Origin: Leucothrix pacifica
GTDB taxonomy: Bacteria > Pseudomonadota > Gammaproteobacteria > Thiotrichales > Thiotrichaceae
Assembly (NCBI RefSeq): GCF_003172875.1
Contig: NZ_QGKM01000028.1
Span: 1 to 64,000, forward strand
Length of the DNA stretch: 64,000 nucleotides
Reading direction: 5' to 3'
In this document: positions 17,611 through 26,823 of the stretch, piece by piece
How the letters are laid out: the number at the start of each line of letters is the position of its first letter
Numbering within the stretch: position 1 is the first letter of the stretch
Program-made: the position numbers and the translations under genes
Notes under the pieces: model-generated
What the model was told of the DNA's origin: nothing
Seen by the model: only the letters and a program-made list of their open reading frames with translations
Database searches by the model: none

Positions 17611-19063
17611 GTACGCTCAGCATGGGCATGAACTAATGAGGTGAAAGTCCTCTGTTGGAAAATCACCGTCAGAACCCCGTGTTGGTAGTATGACGTTAAC
17701 AACTAGCGAATGGCAACTGCAATACCGCGAGGTCTTGTGGGGAGGAAGCCGGACGCAAAACTGCGAGCTGATGAACAAGAACATCATATGAGGCGTAGGC
17801 TGGAGGCGAGTTGGCACAAGACAACGAAGCCGCGTGATTTAACGGCCACCGTAAATGAGCCCTTGCGCAGGGACAGTTCATGCGCTTATCTGGGGAGATG
17901 GGCTAACAAGCGATCGGTAAAATAGCAGTAAGGCTCTGCTCTAAAAGTGCCTTGGTTTCTCTGAGTTCATCGACAGAGGAAAGCGAAACAGATGAAAACC
18001 GATAGCGTCAGCAGGGGCAACCTTGTTGATGATTAAGCAGAAGTCAGCAGACGGCATAGTAGCCAAACGCCTGCCGTAATGGGCAGGACACGGTGAAACA
18101 GGTACAAGGCATCATCAAAACGGGACGCCGTTATGCCATTGATGTCGATCTGTCCAAATTCTTTGACCGCGTTAATCACGATTTACTCATGACACACCTT
18201 GGCTATCAAGTGAAGGATAAACGTGTGCTGAGGTTGATTAAACGTTACTTGCGAGCTGGGGTTATCGATAACCAGTTCTATAGTGAAACTCGGGAAGGTG
18301 TTCCTCAAGGCGGGCCATTATCGCCGCTATTGGCGAACATCATGCTCGACCCTTTGGACAAAGAACTGGAGAAGCGAGGCCACCAATTTGCACGCTATGC
18401 GGATGACTTTACCATTCTGGTGAACAGTCCTCGTGCGGGAGAAAGGGTGCTTCGTAGTATCAGCAGATACCTGAGTCACCGTTTGAAACTGATCGTGAAT
18501 ACGGTCAAAAGCCACGTCGTTAAAGTCAGCGAAAGCAAATTCCTTGGGTTCACCTTCAAGGCTGGGCGCATTCAATGGCATCCGAAAACCTTGCTAAAGT
18601 TTAAGCAGCAAGTCAGACGATTAACAAACCGCAACTGGGGCGTGTCTATGCGCTATCAGCTCTTTAAGCTCAGCCAATATTTACGTGGTTGGATAAATTA
18701 CTTTGGTATCGCCAGTGGCTATCAACGCTGTGTCGATCTGGATCACTGGATCAGACGCAGAGTGAGAATGGCCTATTGGCGACAGTGGCGCAAACCACGC
18801 ACCAAAGTCAGAAACTTAATGAGACTGGGTGTGCATGTTCAAGCCGCTGTGGCGTGTGGCATCACCAGCAAAGGGCCATGGCGTAGTGCGAAAACTCCGG
18901 GGATTAATCAGGCTTTATCGCTTGATTACTTAAAATCCGAAGGGCTTTATTCGCTGCGTGATGGTTGGATTGCGCTTCACCATTCTAAGTGAAACGCCCT
19001 GTGCGGATCCGCATGCAGGGTGTTGTGGGGAGGGCTGGTTAGATACCAGTCCTTACCCGATTA
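17611..19063 (+). mobile_element. group II intron (class IIC-like)
   Basis: The 5' end GTACGCTCAGCATGGGCATG, followed by AACTAATGAGGTGAAAGTCC, matches the opening of common bacterial group II introns (usual start GTGCGCCCAGC). The 3' end carries a domain V hairpin (CGCCCTGTGCGGATCCGCAT to CAGGGTG, about 18993-19022) and a domain VI stem (GGGGAGGGCTGGTT... ACCAGTCCTTACCC), ending near 19061-19063. The insertion just downstream of a DNA hairpin and an encoded protein without an HNH endonuclease domain fit class IIC. Domains I-III fill 17611-17960. The exact ends are good to a few bases. Confidence 0.8.
18068..18992 (+). pseudogene. ltrA: N-terminally truncated group II intron reverse transcriptase/maturase
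   Basis: The open part from the GTG at 18093 gives 299 aa: reverse-transcriptase motif 3 (AIDVDLSKFFDRVNHDLL), motif 4 (VPQGGPLSPLLANIML), the catalytic FARYADDF, then the thumb and maturase domain X to HHSK. Motifs RT0-RT2 are missing. Upstream codons to about 18068 still read as protein (CRNGQDTVKQVQ), after which the homology breaks off and joins intron domain IV RNA. A normal protein of this class has roughly 400-430 residues. No endonuclease domain is present. Without RT1-2 it should not support mobility, though the RNA could splice if helped in trans. Confidence 0.85.
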
Positions 19064-19118
19064 TGTGCGATCCCGACCTTTGCGATAAAGTACCAAAACT
19101 ATATATATCAAAGACCTA

Positions 19119-19400
19119 TCAACACACATAATAATGATAATGAAGAAGCGGTTCCTGTTTGTTAAGCTGTCGATTCAGTTTTTCGCCACAATACGGGCAG
19201 CATTGAATCTGCACGGCAGTCTGCCAAACTAAGTCTCCTATATTTTCCAGTAAATGGTTACTTTCTAAGTCATCTTCATTTGCTTCATGAGAAATCAGCA
19301 TTTGCCAGATAAATTGATCGTCTTTGGTTAGTTCATCACTACAAACGATAGATATACCACTCTCGGGTAAGTAATTGCACTTATGAATTTGATATTCCAT
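19119..19400 (-). CDS. small hypothetical protein with a CxxC zinc-ribbon-like motif
   Basis: This is a 93-aa product from the ATG at 19398-19400, which has GGGAG just upstream; the frame is open 17 codons further but that part reads as promoter. The C-terminal region contains QIQCCPYCGEKLN, the knuckle of a zinc ribbon, but a second CxxC pair is not seen; only a terminal YYVC follows. I do not recognise the family. It stands alone between the group II intron and the methyltransferase gene. Confidence 0.55.
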   Translation of the reverse strand: MEYQIHKCNYLPESGISIVCSDELTKDDQFIWQMLISHEANEDDLESNHLLENIGDLVWQTAVQIQCCPYCGEKLNRQLNKQEPLLHYHYYVC

Positions 19401-19620
19401 AATTCTCCCGACTTTCCTCGCTAGCACATAACCAGCGATAGATAGCCACAATTCACCACCCTATCCCTCTGATTTAAAGAACTAAAACAAACCTAATCCG
19501 TTATCACCAGAAATAGACAGCATCTGTATAACTCAAATTATGTCTTAACTTTGCCCATTATTTCACAATAACCCACCCAAAACCACCCTACCAAAAAAGC
19601 CTTGCGCCCTTTGCTGGATG

Positions 19621-20403
19621 CTATACGACTTTCCGCCCGGTGATGCTGTAGACAATCGGAACATCGTTTCCCTTGTGGTCAAGATAAAAGCGGCCCGGTT
19701 CCCGCTCAACCATGCCGTCGAAACAGTTGTATGGACTAAATGGAAACTCGCTAACACGCTCGATCTGAATACCGACGTTAATCAATGCATTGATGACACT
19801 GGACATAGGGTGCGCCCACGTTGCCAGCTTGGCAGTCACACCCGCACCATTTTCGGTGTAAGTACCCTCTTCCTCCACCTCCGGTTGTACTTGGGTGAAG
19901 TATGAATACCCCGCGAGAAGATCATAAATGGGATGGAAATCCACGATATAAAAGAGACCACCGACGGCAAGGTTCGACGCAATAATGTCAGCCCATCGCC
20001 TGAGATCTGGCAGCCAGCAAATAGCGCCATAGGATGTGAACACAATGTCGTATGGGGATGCGCCCGAACGCTGGTAGGAGTAGACATCCGTACACACAAA
20101 CTCAGCATCCAACGTGAGTGTTTGGGCAAGCGCCCTCGCTTTGTCGATGGCAACCGGCGAGATATCAACGCCTGTGCAGATCGCTCCCATGCGCGCCCAA
20201 GAAAGCGTGTCCATGCCAAAGTGACACTGAAGGTGTAACAGTGATTGACCGCTTACATCGTCCAGCTCTGCCAACTCGATTTCACGAAGCGAGGTTTGAC
20301 CCGCGAGAAAACCCGGTAAGTCATAAAAACTGGAATCGAAATGTGCTGCTGCGCGTTTATCCCAGCCGACTCGGTTCATCTCGAAGTAGTCTGATTCTTG
20401 CAT
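19621..20403 (-). CDS. class I SAM-dependent methyltransferase
   Basis: This protein of about 260 aa has a class I methyltransferase fold. Motif I is the variant LLHLQCHFGMDTLSWARMGA, followed by the acidic loop GVDISPVAIDKA and the D of FVCTDVYSY; the C-terminal half (WADIIASNLAVGGLFYIVDF) fits the family. GGAG lies 6 nt before the second of two adjacent ATGs (20403), which I choose; the first is at 20406. The substrate is unknown. The LysE exporter and small membrane peptide upstream run the same way and may be cotranscribed. Confidence 0.88.
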   Translation of the reverse strand: MQESDYFEMNRVGWDKRAAAHFDSSFYDLPGFLAGQTSLREIELAELDDVSGQSLLHLQCHFGMDTLSWARMGAICTGVDISPVAIDKARALAQTLTLDAEFVCTDVYSYQRSGASPYDIVFTSYGAICWLPDLRRWADIIASNLAVGGLFYIVDFHPIYDLLAGYSYFTQVQPEVEEEGTYTENGAGVTAKLATWAHPMSSVINALINVGIQIERVSEFPFSPYNCFDGMVEREPGRFYLDHKGNDVPIVYSITGRKVV

Positions 20404-20453
20404 CATAGTCTCCAATTCCAGTTACCGCCTTTCCTATCTTCAAGGCCTTTTAA

Positions 20454-20606
20454 TCAGTCAGCGTCATGCACATTCTTTAAACGATACAAACACCCCGTAA
20501 GCCACAAGAACCAAACAATCTGACTAAGTCCAAAGATCGCAGCAAACAACTCCAGCGAAAGCTGATTCTGTGCTCTGCTAAATAGTCCAGCTGAGTGATT
20601 ATTCAT
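20454..20606 (-). CDS. 50-aa single-pass membrane peptide coupled to LysE
   Basis: A minus-strand frame begins with ATG at 20604-20606, overlapping the exporter's stop as ATGA, and ends with TGA at 20454-20456. It encodes a polar N-terminus with NNHSAGLFSRAQNQ, a hydrophobic segment (LFAAIFGLSQIVWFLWLTGC) long enough to span the membrane, and a basic then acidic tail (YRLKNVHDAD). The overlap signals translational coupling. I know no such family. It may be an accessory peptide of the exporter. It is shorter than most gene finders accept. Confidence 0.6.
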   Translation of the reverse strand: MNNHSAGLFSRAQNQLSLELFAAIFGLSQIVWFLWLTGCLYRLKNVHDAD

Positions 20607-21256
20607 GGGTCAATCAATTTGTCTGGCGCTGCAGGAAAGACCAATTTCAAACCCAGCATCACTAACACCGCACCGGTAACACCCTCCATCCACCTCATGG
20701 CTGAGCTACTGGCAAACAGGCGTTTGGCGGAGCTAACCATACCAGCAATCCCACACTGCCATACCATCGCGATCATAAAGTGTATGCCAGCCATCATCAT
20801 AGACTGCAGGAATGGTGAGTGTTGAGGGTCAATAAACTGGGGCAAAAATGCGAGATAAAATACCGCTGTCTTTGGGTTCAGCACATTCGACAGAAAGCCC
20901 TCTTTAAGGGAGCGTTTAGCATTGAATGAGTGAGCGATCGTGTCATTGATTGCTACCCCGGCGTTACCTTTCAGCGCGGCCCGTAAGCCACTCACACCTA
21001 ACCAAATCAGGTAAGCGGCACCAATCCATTTCATGACCTGAAATAACTCGGCTGATTGCAGCAAAATTGCAGAGATACCAACCGCGGAAAAAGTCGCGTG
21101 TACAAACAACCCGAGGCAAATACCAAGGCTGGTCACGACGCCATCCTTACCGCCTGAACGACTGGTGTTCTTGATAACAAGCACAGTGTCGATACCAGGG
21201 GTGATGGTTAATAAGGTAATGGCTATGAGAAACGCTTCAAAGTTTAGAATAGGCAT
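20603..21256 (-). CDS. LysE/RhtB family amino-acid exporter
   Basis: This 217-aa inner-membrane protein has the LysE superfamily opening (FEAFLIAITLLTITPGIDTV) and six hydrophobic helices. The typical WIGAAYLIWLGVSGLRAAL and FLSNVLNPKTAVFYLAFLPQ motifs are present, so it is a RhtB-type translocator. Relatives export amino acids such as threonine, homoserine or leucine; the substrate is not predictable. It is followed by the overlapping 50-aa membrane peptide. Confidence 0.93.
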   Translation of the reverse strand: MPILNFEAFLIAITLLTITPGIDTVLVIKNTSRSGGKDGVVTSLGICLGLFVHATFSAVGISAILLQSAELFQVMKWIGAAYLIWLGVSGLRAALKGNAGVAINDTIAHSFNAKRSLKEGFLSNVLNPKTAVFYLAFLPQFIDPQHSPFLQSMMMAGIHFMIAMVWQCGIAGMVSSAKRLFASSSAMRWMEGVTGAVLVMLGLKLVFPAAPDKLIDP

Positions 21257-21471
21257 TTAAGGTCATCCGTAGAATTATCACGGGAGTATAAGCCGACTAA
21301 TAAGATGCTATCCAGCACAGTCTTTATCGGGTCATTAGTGGACCTTATTGCAAATAGACAAGCCATTTATCCAGAACTTGGTCTATGCTAATATATCGCA
21401 CACCTTTATAAGGAATTACTTCGATGATTTATAAAGGATTAACCCCCAAAATACCTGAGGAGAACCACCGC

Positions 21472-22125
21472 ATGTCACGTCTGACATTTGTCATCACCCT
21501 TTTGCTTAGTTTAACTTTTTTCTCAACCGCGCACGCTAGCAGCAGTGAACGTTTGTACTATGCGGCGAAAGGGGGATACCTTCAGGCTGCGAAAGAGTTA
21601 ATCGAAACTAAAAACGCCAGCACTGCTTATGCCAACATAAACGGTGAAACTGCATTCTTTGCAGCAGTTGAGAGTGGTAATTTAGAAATGGCTGAATACT
21701 TGCTGGATAATCGCGCCAATATCAATCAACCAAATAGTAACCGCACCACGCCATTGCACATCGCAAGCCGTGCCGGTAATTTGAACATGGTTAACTTCTT
21801 ACTGGAGAATGGCGCAGCACCGGATGCTACTGACAATGATGGCGTGACTCCTCTACACGAAGTGGCGGCTGCCGGTCATTTCGACATTATGCAACAACTG
21901 GTGATCAAGGGCGCGAATACCGAAGCCAGAACAGTGCGTGGTTGGCTCCCGATGCATCATGCGGCTCGGTTTGGGCATATCCGCATCGTCAGCACCTTGC
22001 TGTATCGTGGTACACCGATGTACATTCGTACCAATGACGGTAAAAGTATTTTTGATTTAGCCAAGATTGCCGGTCATGAAGATCTCTTGGTGTTTTTAGC
22101 GAAATACGCAAAGAGCAAACAATAA
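21472..22125 (+). CDS. exported ankyrin-repeat protein
   Basis: This 217-aa protein starts at the ATG preceded by GAGGAGAACC, and begins with a signal peptide ending THFSTAHA-like (LLLSLTFFSTAHASS). About five or six ankyrin repeats follow, for example TPLHIASRAGNLNMVNFLLE and TPLHEVAAAGHFDIMQQLV. Ankyrin proteins mediate protein binding; here the location would be periplasmic. The frame stays open 16 codons upstream but without protein character. The DUF1989 gene follows after 16 nt and has its own ribosome site, so they may share a transcript. Confidence 0.9.
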   Translation: MSRLTFVITLLLSLTFFSTAHASSSERLYYAAKGGYLQAAKELIETKNASTAYANINGETAFFAAVESGNLEMAEYLLDNRANINQPNSNRTTPLHIASRAGNLNMVNFLLENGAAPDATDNDGVTPLHEVAAAGHFDIMQQLVIKGANTEARTVRGWLPMHHAARFGHIRIVSTLLYRGTPMYIRTNDGKSIFDLAKIAGHEDLLVFLAKYAKSKQ

Positions 22126-22141
22126 ATGAAAGGAATACCGG

Positions 22142-23002
22142 ATGCTTAAACATGCTCAACACCCTGCCCCGACAGATGCAGCAGCGCGCCGTGCCAAACC
22201 TGCCATTGTCTGCTATACCGTAGATAAACTGCCTGCGTTTGATCAATCGTTTTACGAGACGGCACGCCAGTCTATGACGAAGATTGATGAGGTGGTTGTC
22301 GCACCGCGAGATGCATCCAGTTTTAAGGTACCTGCTGGTCATTTTTTCCGGATACTAAGCACTGAGGGACCGCAGGTTGGTGACTTAAACCTGTGGAATC
22401 AACATGATTTGAATGAGCGTTTTTTCAGTGGTAAAACACGCCAGTTACACGCCACTCATGTCAGCACCGGCGACCGTTTGTGGAGTAATTTACCCGGCCT
22501 GCGCCCTATGGCCACCATCACGCGTGACACGCTGGATTGGTATGGCTGGGATGAAGACGGCGGCGGCATTCATGATGTGATTGGCACCCGTTGTGACCCC
22601 TACACCAATTACATGCTCAATGAAGTGAATTACCATCATTGCTGTCACTCTAATTTAACCCGTGCGCTGGCAGACTCTCAAGGTACAGAGACTGCGGCGA
22701 TTGAGTCGCATGTGCATGACGTGCTGAATGTGTTTATGTGTACGGGTTTCACTAAAGACACGCATCAGTACTTTATGAAAGCCAGTCCGGTCAGGCCGGG
22801 GGATTATATCGAATTCTTTGCTGAGATTGATTTACTGGGCGCACTGTCAACCTGTCCTGGTGGGGATTGTGGCAGTAGTCATTCTGATGATTCTACGCCC
22901 TGCTATCCGTTGATTGTGGAGATTTATAAGCCTGCGGATGAGGCTTTAGCAGACTGGAAGCCATGGCCGAAGAATGGCTATGATGGAACGCATGGGCTTT
23001 AA
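22142..23002 (+). CDS. DUF1989 / urea carboxylase-associated family protein
   Basis: This 286-aa protein is recognisable as DUF1989 by IDEVVVAPRDASSFKVPAGH, GDLNLWNQHDLNERF and the cysteine-rich stretch HDVIGTRCDPY ... VNYHHCCHSN, plus CPGGDCGSS near the end. Family members are found beside urea carboxylase/allophanate hydrolase or aminomethyl-type genes and probably bind metal through the cysteines and histidines; the reaction is not securely known. AAAGGA precedes the ATG. No urea amidolyase genes are seen here, but a creatinase, which releases urea, lies convergently downstream. Confidence 0.85.
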   Translation: MLKHAQHPAPTDAAARRAKPAIVCYTVDKLPAFDQSFYETARQSMTKIDEVVVAPRDASSFKVPAGHFFRILSTEGPQVGDLNLWNQHDLNERFFSGKTRQLHATHVSTGDRLWSNLPGLRPMATITRDTLDWYGWDEDGGGIHDVIGTRCDPYTNYMLNEVNYHHCCHSNLTRALADSQGTETAAIESHVHDVLNVFMCTGFTKDTHQYFMKASPVRPGDYIEFFAEIDLLGALSTCPGGDCGSSHSDDSTPCYPLIVEIYKPADEALADWKPWPKNGYDGTHGL

Positions 23003-23059
23003 TTCACTTTAATTCAGAAACGGTCAGCGCCACTTCCTGACTCTACATGATTACTCTAC

Positions 23060-23088
23060 AGAGCCAGTTCAGATAATGAACTGGCTCT
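23060..23088. terminator. perfect 12-bp hairpin between convergent genes
   Basis: AGAGCCAGTTCA (23060-23071) and TGAACTGGCTCT (23077-23088) form a perfect stem with a 5-nt loop (GATAA) between the convergent DUF1989 and creatinase genes. There is only a weak T-rich flank on either side, so it could be a bidirectional terminator of modest strength or a 3'-stabilising structure. Confidence 0.55.
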
Positions 23089-23183
23089 ATAAACCGTCAG
23101 TTTTCTCAGGACTGGCATTTAACTAACGTCGACTCACAAGAAACGAGCGTCCCTCATCATCGTTAACATCCGAGTCAAATGGC

Positions 23184-24401
23184 TCAAACTGGCACAACAT
23201 TAAACTCAGGGCCATAAGGATAGTGCGTAATATCTTCCGCGCCCTCCTCGCCAACCACTAAAATATCGTGCTCACGATAACCACCCGCGGCAGGCTGTCC
23301 ATTCGGAATCGTTAACATCGGCTCCATCGACACCACCATACCCGGTACCAGCTCGGTATCGATGTCCTCACGCAGTTCAAGCCCTGCCTCGCGACCGTAG
23401 TAATGCGATAACACACCGAAGCTATGGCCATAACCAAAGGAGCGGTATTGCAGCAAATCACGCTCTTCAAAAAACTCATTGATCTTGGCTGTGATACCGG
23501 AACAGGTCGCACCGGGTTTAATCAAACTAATTCCCAGCTCATGTGCATCAATATTGGCCTGCCAGATCGCCATGCTGGCTTCATCAACCTCGCCCACAAA
23601 CAAGGTACGCTCTAATGCTGTGTAGTAGCCACTGATCATCGGGAAGGTATTAAGCGATAGGATGTCCCCACGTTCAAGCTTGCGGCCCGTCACTGGGTTG
23701 TGTGCGCCATCGGTATTGATTCCCGACTGAAACCACACCCACGTGTCGCGATACTCAGCATCCGGAAAGCGCTTGGCAATTTCTAATTCCATCGCATCAC
23801 GTCCCGCCATTGCCACATCGATTTCACGTGTGCCCAGCTTGATAGCATCACGAATGGCATAACCACCGACATCTGCAACTGCGGCACCGTGCTTGATGAT
23901 TTCAATTTCTGCGGCTGACTTGTGCATACGTTGCTGCATCGTCAGATCTGAAATATCAATGATTTCGCTGGGCTTCAAAAAGTCCTTCAACTTATCCAGC
24001 TGCAGTAGGCTAATGTGGTCACGCTCATAAGCCACGCGCTGACCACTACCAGTAACAGACTCTACGGCACGCCAGTAGTTGTCACGTGTCCAGTCGGTGT
24101 AAGTGATGTTATCGCCAAAGCAACGACGCCACGGCTGTCCGGCATCGATTCCGGCGCTGATGGTCACACTGTCAGTCGCAGTCACAACACAGGCGTAAGG
24201 ACGACCGAAGGCGCAGTATAAAAAGCCCGAATAGTACGCAACATTGTGCATAGAGGTGAGTACTACGGAGTCGATATTGTGCTCCGCCATGGTTTTGCGC
24301 AGCCCACTCAGGCGCTGTTCGTATTCTTCGTTAGCAAACTGCAGAACAGACTGTTCGCCATTGTGGAAACGTAAAAAATTAGTACGGGTAGATAATGTCA
24401 T
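23184..24401 (-). CDS. creatinase (creatine amidinohydrolase), pita-bread fold
   Basis: Creatinase hydrolyses creatine to sarcosine and urea. The 405-aa product (start ATG at 24399-24401, with GAGG upstream) has nearly the length of the Pseudomonas putida enzyme and matches the pattern I remember of it, including YCAFGRPYACVV, DAGQPWRR and the active-site stretch FQSGINTDGAHNP with the catalytic histidine at about residue 234. The M24 aminopeptidase metal ligands are replaced, as in creatinases. The frame is open 27 codons further upstream, rejected for lack of similarity. Neighbour DUF1989 may handle the urea side. Confidence 0.88.
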   Translation of the reverse strand: MTLSTRTNFLRFHNGEQSVLQFANEEYEQRLSGLRKTMAEHNIDSVVLTSMHNVAYYSGFLYCAFGRPYACVVTATDSVTISAGIDAGQPWRRCFGDNITYTDWTRDNYWRAVESVTGSGQRVAYERDHISLLQLDKLKDFLKPSEIIDISDLTMQQRMHKSAAEIEIIKHGAAVADVGGYAIRDAIKLGTREIDVAMAGRDAMELEIAKRFPDAEYRDTWVWFQSGINTDGAHNPVTGRKLERGDILSLNTFPMISGYYTALERTLFVGEVDEASMAIWQANIDAHELGISLIKPGATCSGITAKINEFFEERDLLQYRSFGYGHSFGVLSHYYGREAGLELREDIDTELVPGMVVSMEPMLTIPNGQPAAGGYREHDILVVGEEGAEDITHYPYGPEFNVVPV

Positions 24402-24609
24402 TTTGACCTCACAAGAAGCGCTTGGCTTCCAAAAGATCCCGGCGTTCAGGACGAATGTGGATTTCAATCCGGTATTGAGCAATGTAGCGACGCCATCGCT
24501 ACCGGGTCAGTTTAATTTGAGGCTGAAGTTTTGACAATAGAATTTATTCTGCTTTAACTTTGATATCAGTCATGACCACTTCTTCAGTTGCGCTTTAGAA
24601 TGCTCTGTT

Positions 24610-26451
24610 ATGACTCAAAAAATTCTACTAATCATCATCTTTAGCGTTCTCGGCTACGGTTTCTGGCTAAGCCCTGATCTGAAAGAAATTGCCGCGGGTG
24701 TGGCTATTTTCCTGTTTGGCATGATGAGCCTTGAGCAAGGCTTTAACGTATTCACCGGAGGATTGCTGGAAAAAATACTAAGCAAAACCACGGATCGATT
24801 ATGGAAGAGCCTGAGCTTCGGCGTCATCACCACCGCCTTGATGCAATCCAGTTCTCTGGTTTCGATCATTACCATCTCATTTTTGTCTGCGGGACTCATC
24901 TCGCTTACCGCAGGTATTGGGATTATCTTTGGAGCCAACCTCGGAACAACCACTGGTGCCTGGATAGTCGCAGCCTTTGGCCTTAAGGTGCAAATCGCCA
25001 CTTACGCCATGCCAATGATTGTCTTCGGCGTCATTTTATTATTCCAGAAGAGCAAACAACTCAAAGGCATTGGCTATGTACTAGCCGGACTAGGTTTCCT
25101 CTTTCTCGGCATCCATTACATGAAAGAAGGTTTTGACACCTTTAAGGGAAGCATTGACCTGACTGCGTATGCCGTCTCAGGCTATAAAGGCATACTGCTG
25201 TTCACCCTGATAGGCGTCGTTGCCACCGTCATTATGCAATCCAGCCATGCGACCTTGGTGTTGATTATTACCGCCTTGGCCGCGCAACAGATTACCTATG
25301 AAAACGCATTGGCACTGGCGATAGGTGCGAATCTGGGCACCACAGTGACCGCCATTATTGGTGCACTTGGAGCCAGTGTGGACGGCAGAAGGCTTGCCGG
25401 TGCTCATCTTATTTTTAATGTGGTCACGGCTGCAATCGCCATTATTTTTATTTTTCAGTTGACCGGCGTCGTCGATATAATCAGTGAATGGCTATCAATC
25501 CAGCCAGACAATTACACCTTAAAACTGGCTGTGTTCCATAGTGTGTTCAACGCTATCGGACTAGTAGTCATGCTGCCGTTTGTTGACCTGCTGAAGACAT
25601 TTCTAACTAAAGTCATCCACCCAAAAGTCAAAACAGCTGCACAGCCCAGATACCTACACAAAGTTTCCTCAGGAATCCCCGAGACAGCGATAGAAGCGGT
25701 AAGAAAAGAGACACTGCATTTGTATGACAACGCCTATGCGGTGATTGCCGGCAGTTTACGACTACACCCGGATGACATTCGCTCTGACTTGGCACTGGAT
25801 GAAGTGATTAAAAACAGCAGACGCACTCTGCCGATTAATATCGATACCCAGTACAACGAAACGATAAAAACCCTATATAGCGACATCGTTGAATATGTCT
25901 CGACAATGGGAGATATGTCAGCCAGCCAAATGGAAGAGCTATTTTCCTATCACTCAGCCGGTCGTGAAATCGTTGAAGCCATCAAAAATACCAAGCACCT
26001 ACAGAAAAATCTGGATCGCTATCTGTCTTCGGGAAACGCCAGTATTCGCAAAGAATATAACCAGTTACGCAGCGAGTTGGCAGAGGTACTCAGAGAACTG
26101 GAATCAGTCCGAGTGAATGCCGAAAATGACCTGCCCGCAATTCTTTCACTGGACTCATTGCGCTTAAGAATGAAAGAGAATGATATTGCATTAACCCACC
26201 GTTTGGAGGATTTAATACGCAAGCGGAAGCTTAGTTCACAACAGGCGACTTCGCTCATGAACGACAGTAATTACATTTATGGTGTAACCAAAAACTTAGT
26301 CCAAATGGGTGAAATACTGTTCTCGACTGAGACAGAAGAGGTTAAAAAAGCTGAAAAAATGTTATCGCTGAAAGATGAGGAATTAGACGAGTTAGCCACT
26401 GATAGCAGCGCGCTAAGCAACCTTAATGATCAACAGAGGGAGTCACAATGA
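24610..26451 (+). CDS. Na+/phosphate cotransporter family protein with PhoU-like C-terminus
   Basis: This 613-aa inner-membrane protein has the duplicated NptA/Na-Pi-cotransport core: the motif TTALMQSSSLVSII and its repeat VATVIMQSSHATLVLI, with GANLGTT after each. Residues 350-610 form a helical, charged cytoplasmic region like PhoU. Relatives import phosphate with sodium; others may export it. The stop overlaps the start of the next gene (ATGA). Confidence 0.9.
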   Translation: MTQKILLIIIFSVLGYGFWLSPDLKEIAAGVAIFLFGMMSLEQGFNVFTGGLLEKILSKTTDRLWKSLSFGVITTALMQSSSLVSIITISFLSAGLISLTAGIGIIFGANLGTTTGAWIVAAFGLKVQIATYAMPMIVFGVILLFQKSKQLKGIGYVLAGLGFLFLGIHYMKEGFDTFKGSIDLTAYAVSGYKGILLFTLIGVVATVIMQSSHATLVLIITALAAQQITYENALALAIGANLGTTVTAIIGALGASVDGRRLAGAHLIFNVVTAAIAIIFIFQLTGVVDIISEWLSIQPDNYTLKLAVFHSVFNAIGLVVMLPFVDLLKTFLTKVIHPKVKTAAQPRYLHKVSSGIPETAIEAVRKETLHLYDNAYAVIAGSLRLHPDDIRSDLALDEVIKNSRRTLPINIDTQYNETIKTLYSDIVEYVSTMGDMSASQMEELFSYHSAGREIVEAIKNTKHLQKNLDRYLSSGNASIRKEYNQLRSELAEVLRELESVRVNAENDLPAILSLDSLRLRMKENDIALTHRLEDLIRKRKLSSQQATSLMNDSNYIYGVTKNLVQMGEILFSTETEEVKKAEKMLSLKDEELDELATDSSALSNLNDQQRESQ

Positions 26452-26729
26452 AGCTTAAAAAACTGATAGAGACAGCGGATACACTCTTTAATACTGAGGA
26501 AAGTGATCGTAATAAGCGCAAAAAAAATATCAAGAAAGTGCTCAAAAAACTACGCAAGCAACAGAGCAAACTCACCGAAAGTTTAAGTGATAATGAGATC
26601 GATTCTGAAAGTAGAGAAACTATTGAGAAGAAGTTAGCACTCACCAAAATGCACCGTCAGAATGGCGTGGATATTCTTAAGGAAATGAAAGCTGAGAGTG
26701 CTGAGTCTTCTGCTGAAGAGTCGAAATAA
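26448..26729 (+). CDS. small charged coiled-coil protein coupled to the Na/Pi transporter
   Basis: This 93-aa protein is almost entirely helical and charged, with a lysine-rich segment (NKRKKNIKKVLKKLRKQQSK) and an acidic, serine-rich tail (ESAESSAEESK). GGGAG precedes the ATG, which overlaps the transporter stop by 4 nt, so the two are coupled. I do not recognise the family. It might bind the PhoU-like domain or be a phosphate-responsive accessory; this is inference from position only. Confidence 0.7.
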   Translation: MKLKKLIETADTLFNTEESDRNKRKKNIKKVLKKLRKQQSKLTESLSDNEIDSESRETIEKKLALTKMHRQNGVDILKEMKAESAESSAEESK

Positions 26730-26823
26730 GAGAAATGGAGCGCTTGGATTGGAAATCAAAGCTACCACTATGGATCTTAATCTAGCGTATACTAGAGCCA
26801 CAGATCTGATGGAGCTGATTAAC

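Noticed and set aside
18068..18992. Reverse transcriptase as part of a diversity-generating retroelement serving the FGE proteins
   Set aside because: It has group II maturase domain X and lies inside intron RNA with domains V and VI; DGR enzymes lack these, and it is 35 kb away.
23184..24401. Annotation as Xaa-Pro dipeptidase / M24 peptidase
   Set aside because: The catalytic region FQSGINTDGAHNP and overall pattern fit creatinase; the dinuclear metal ligands of the peptidases are not evident.
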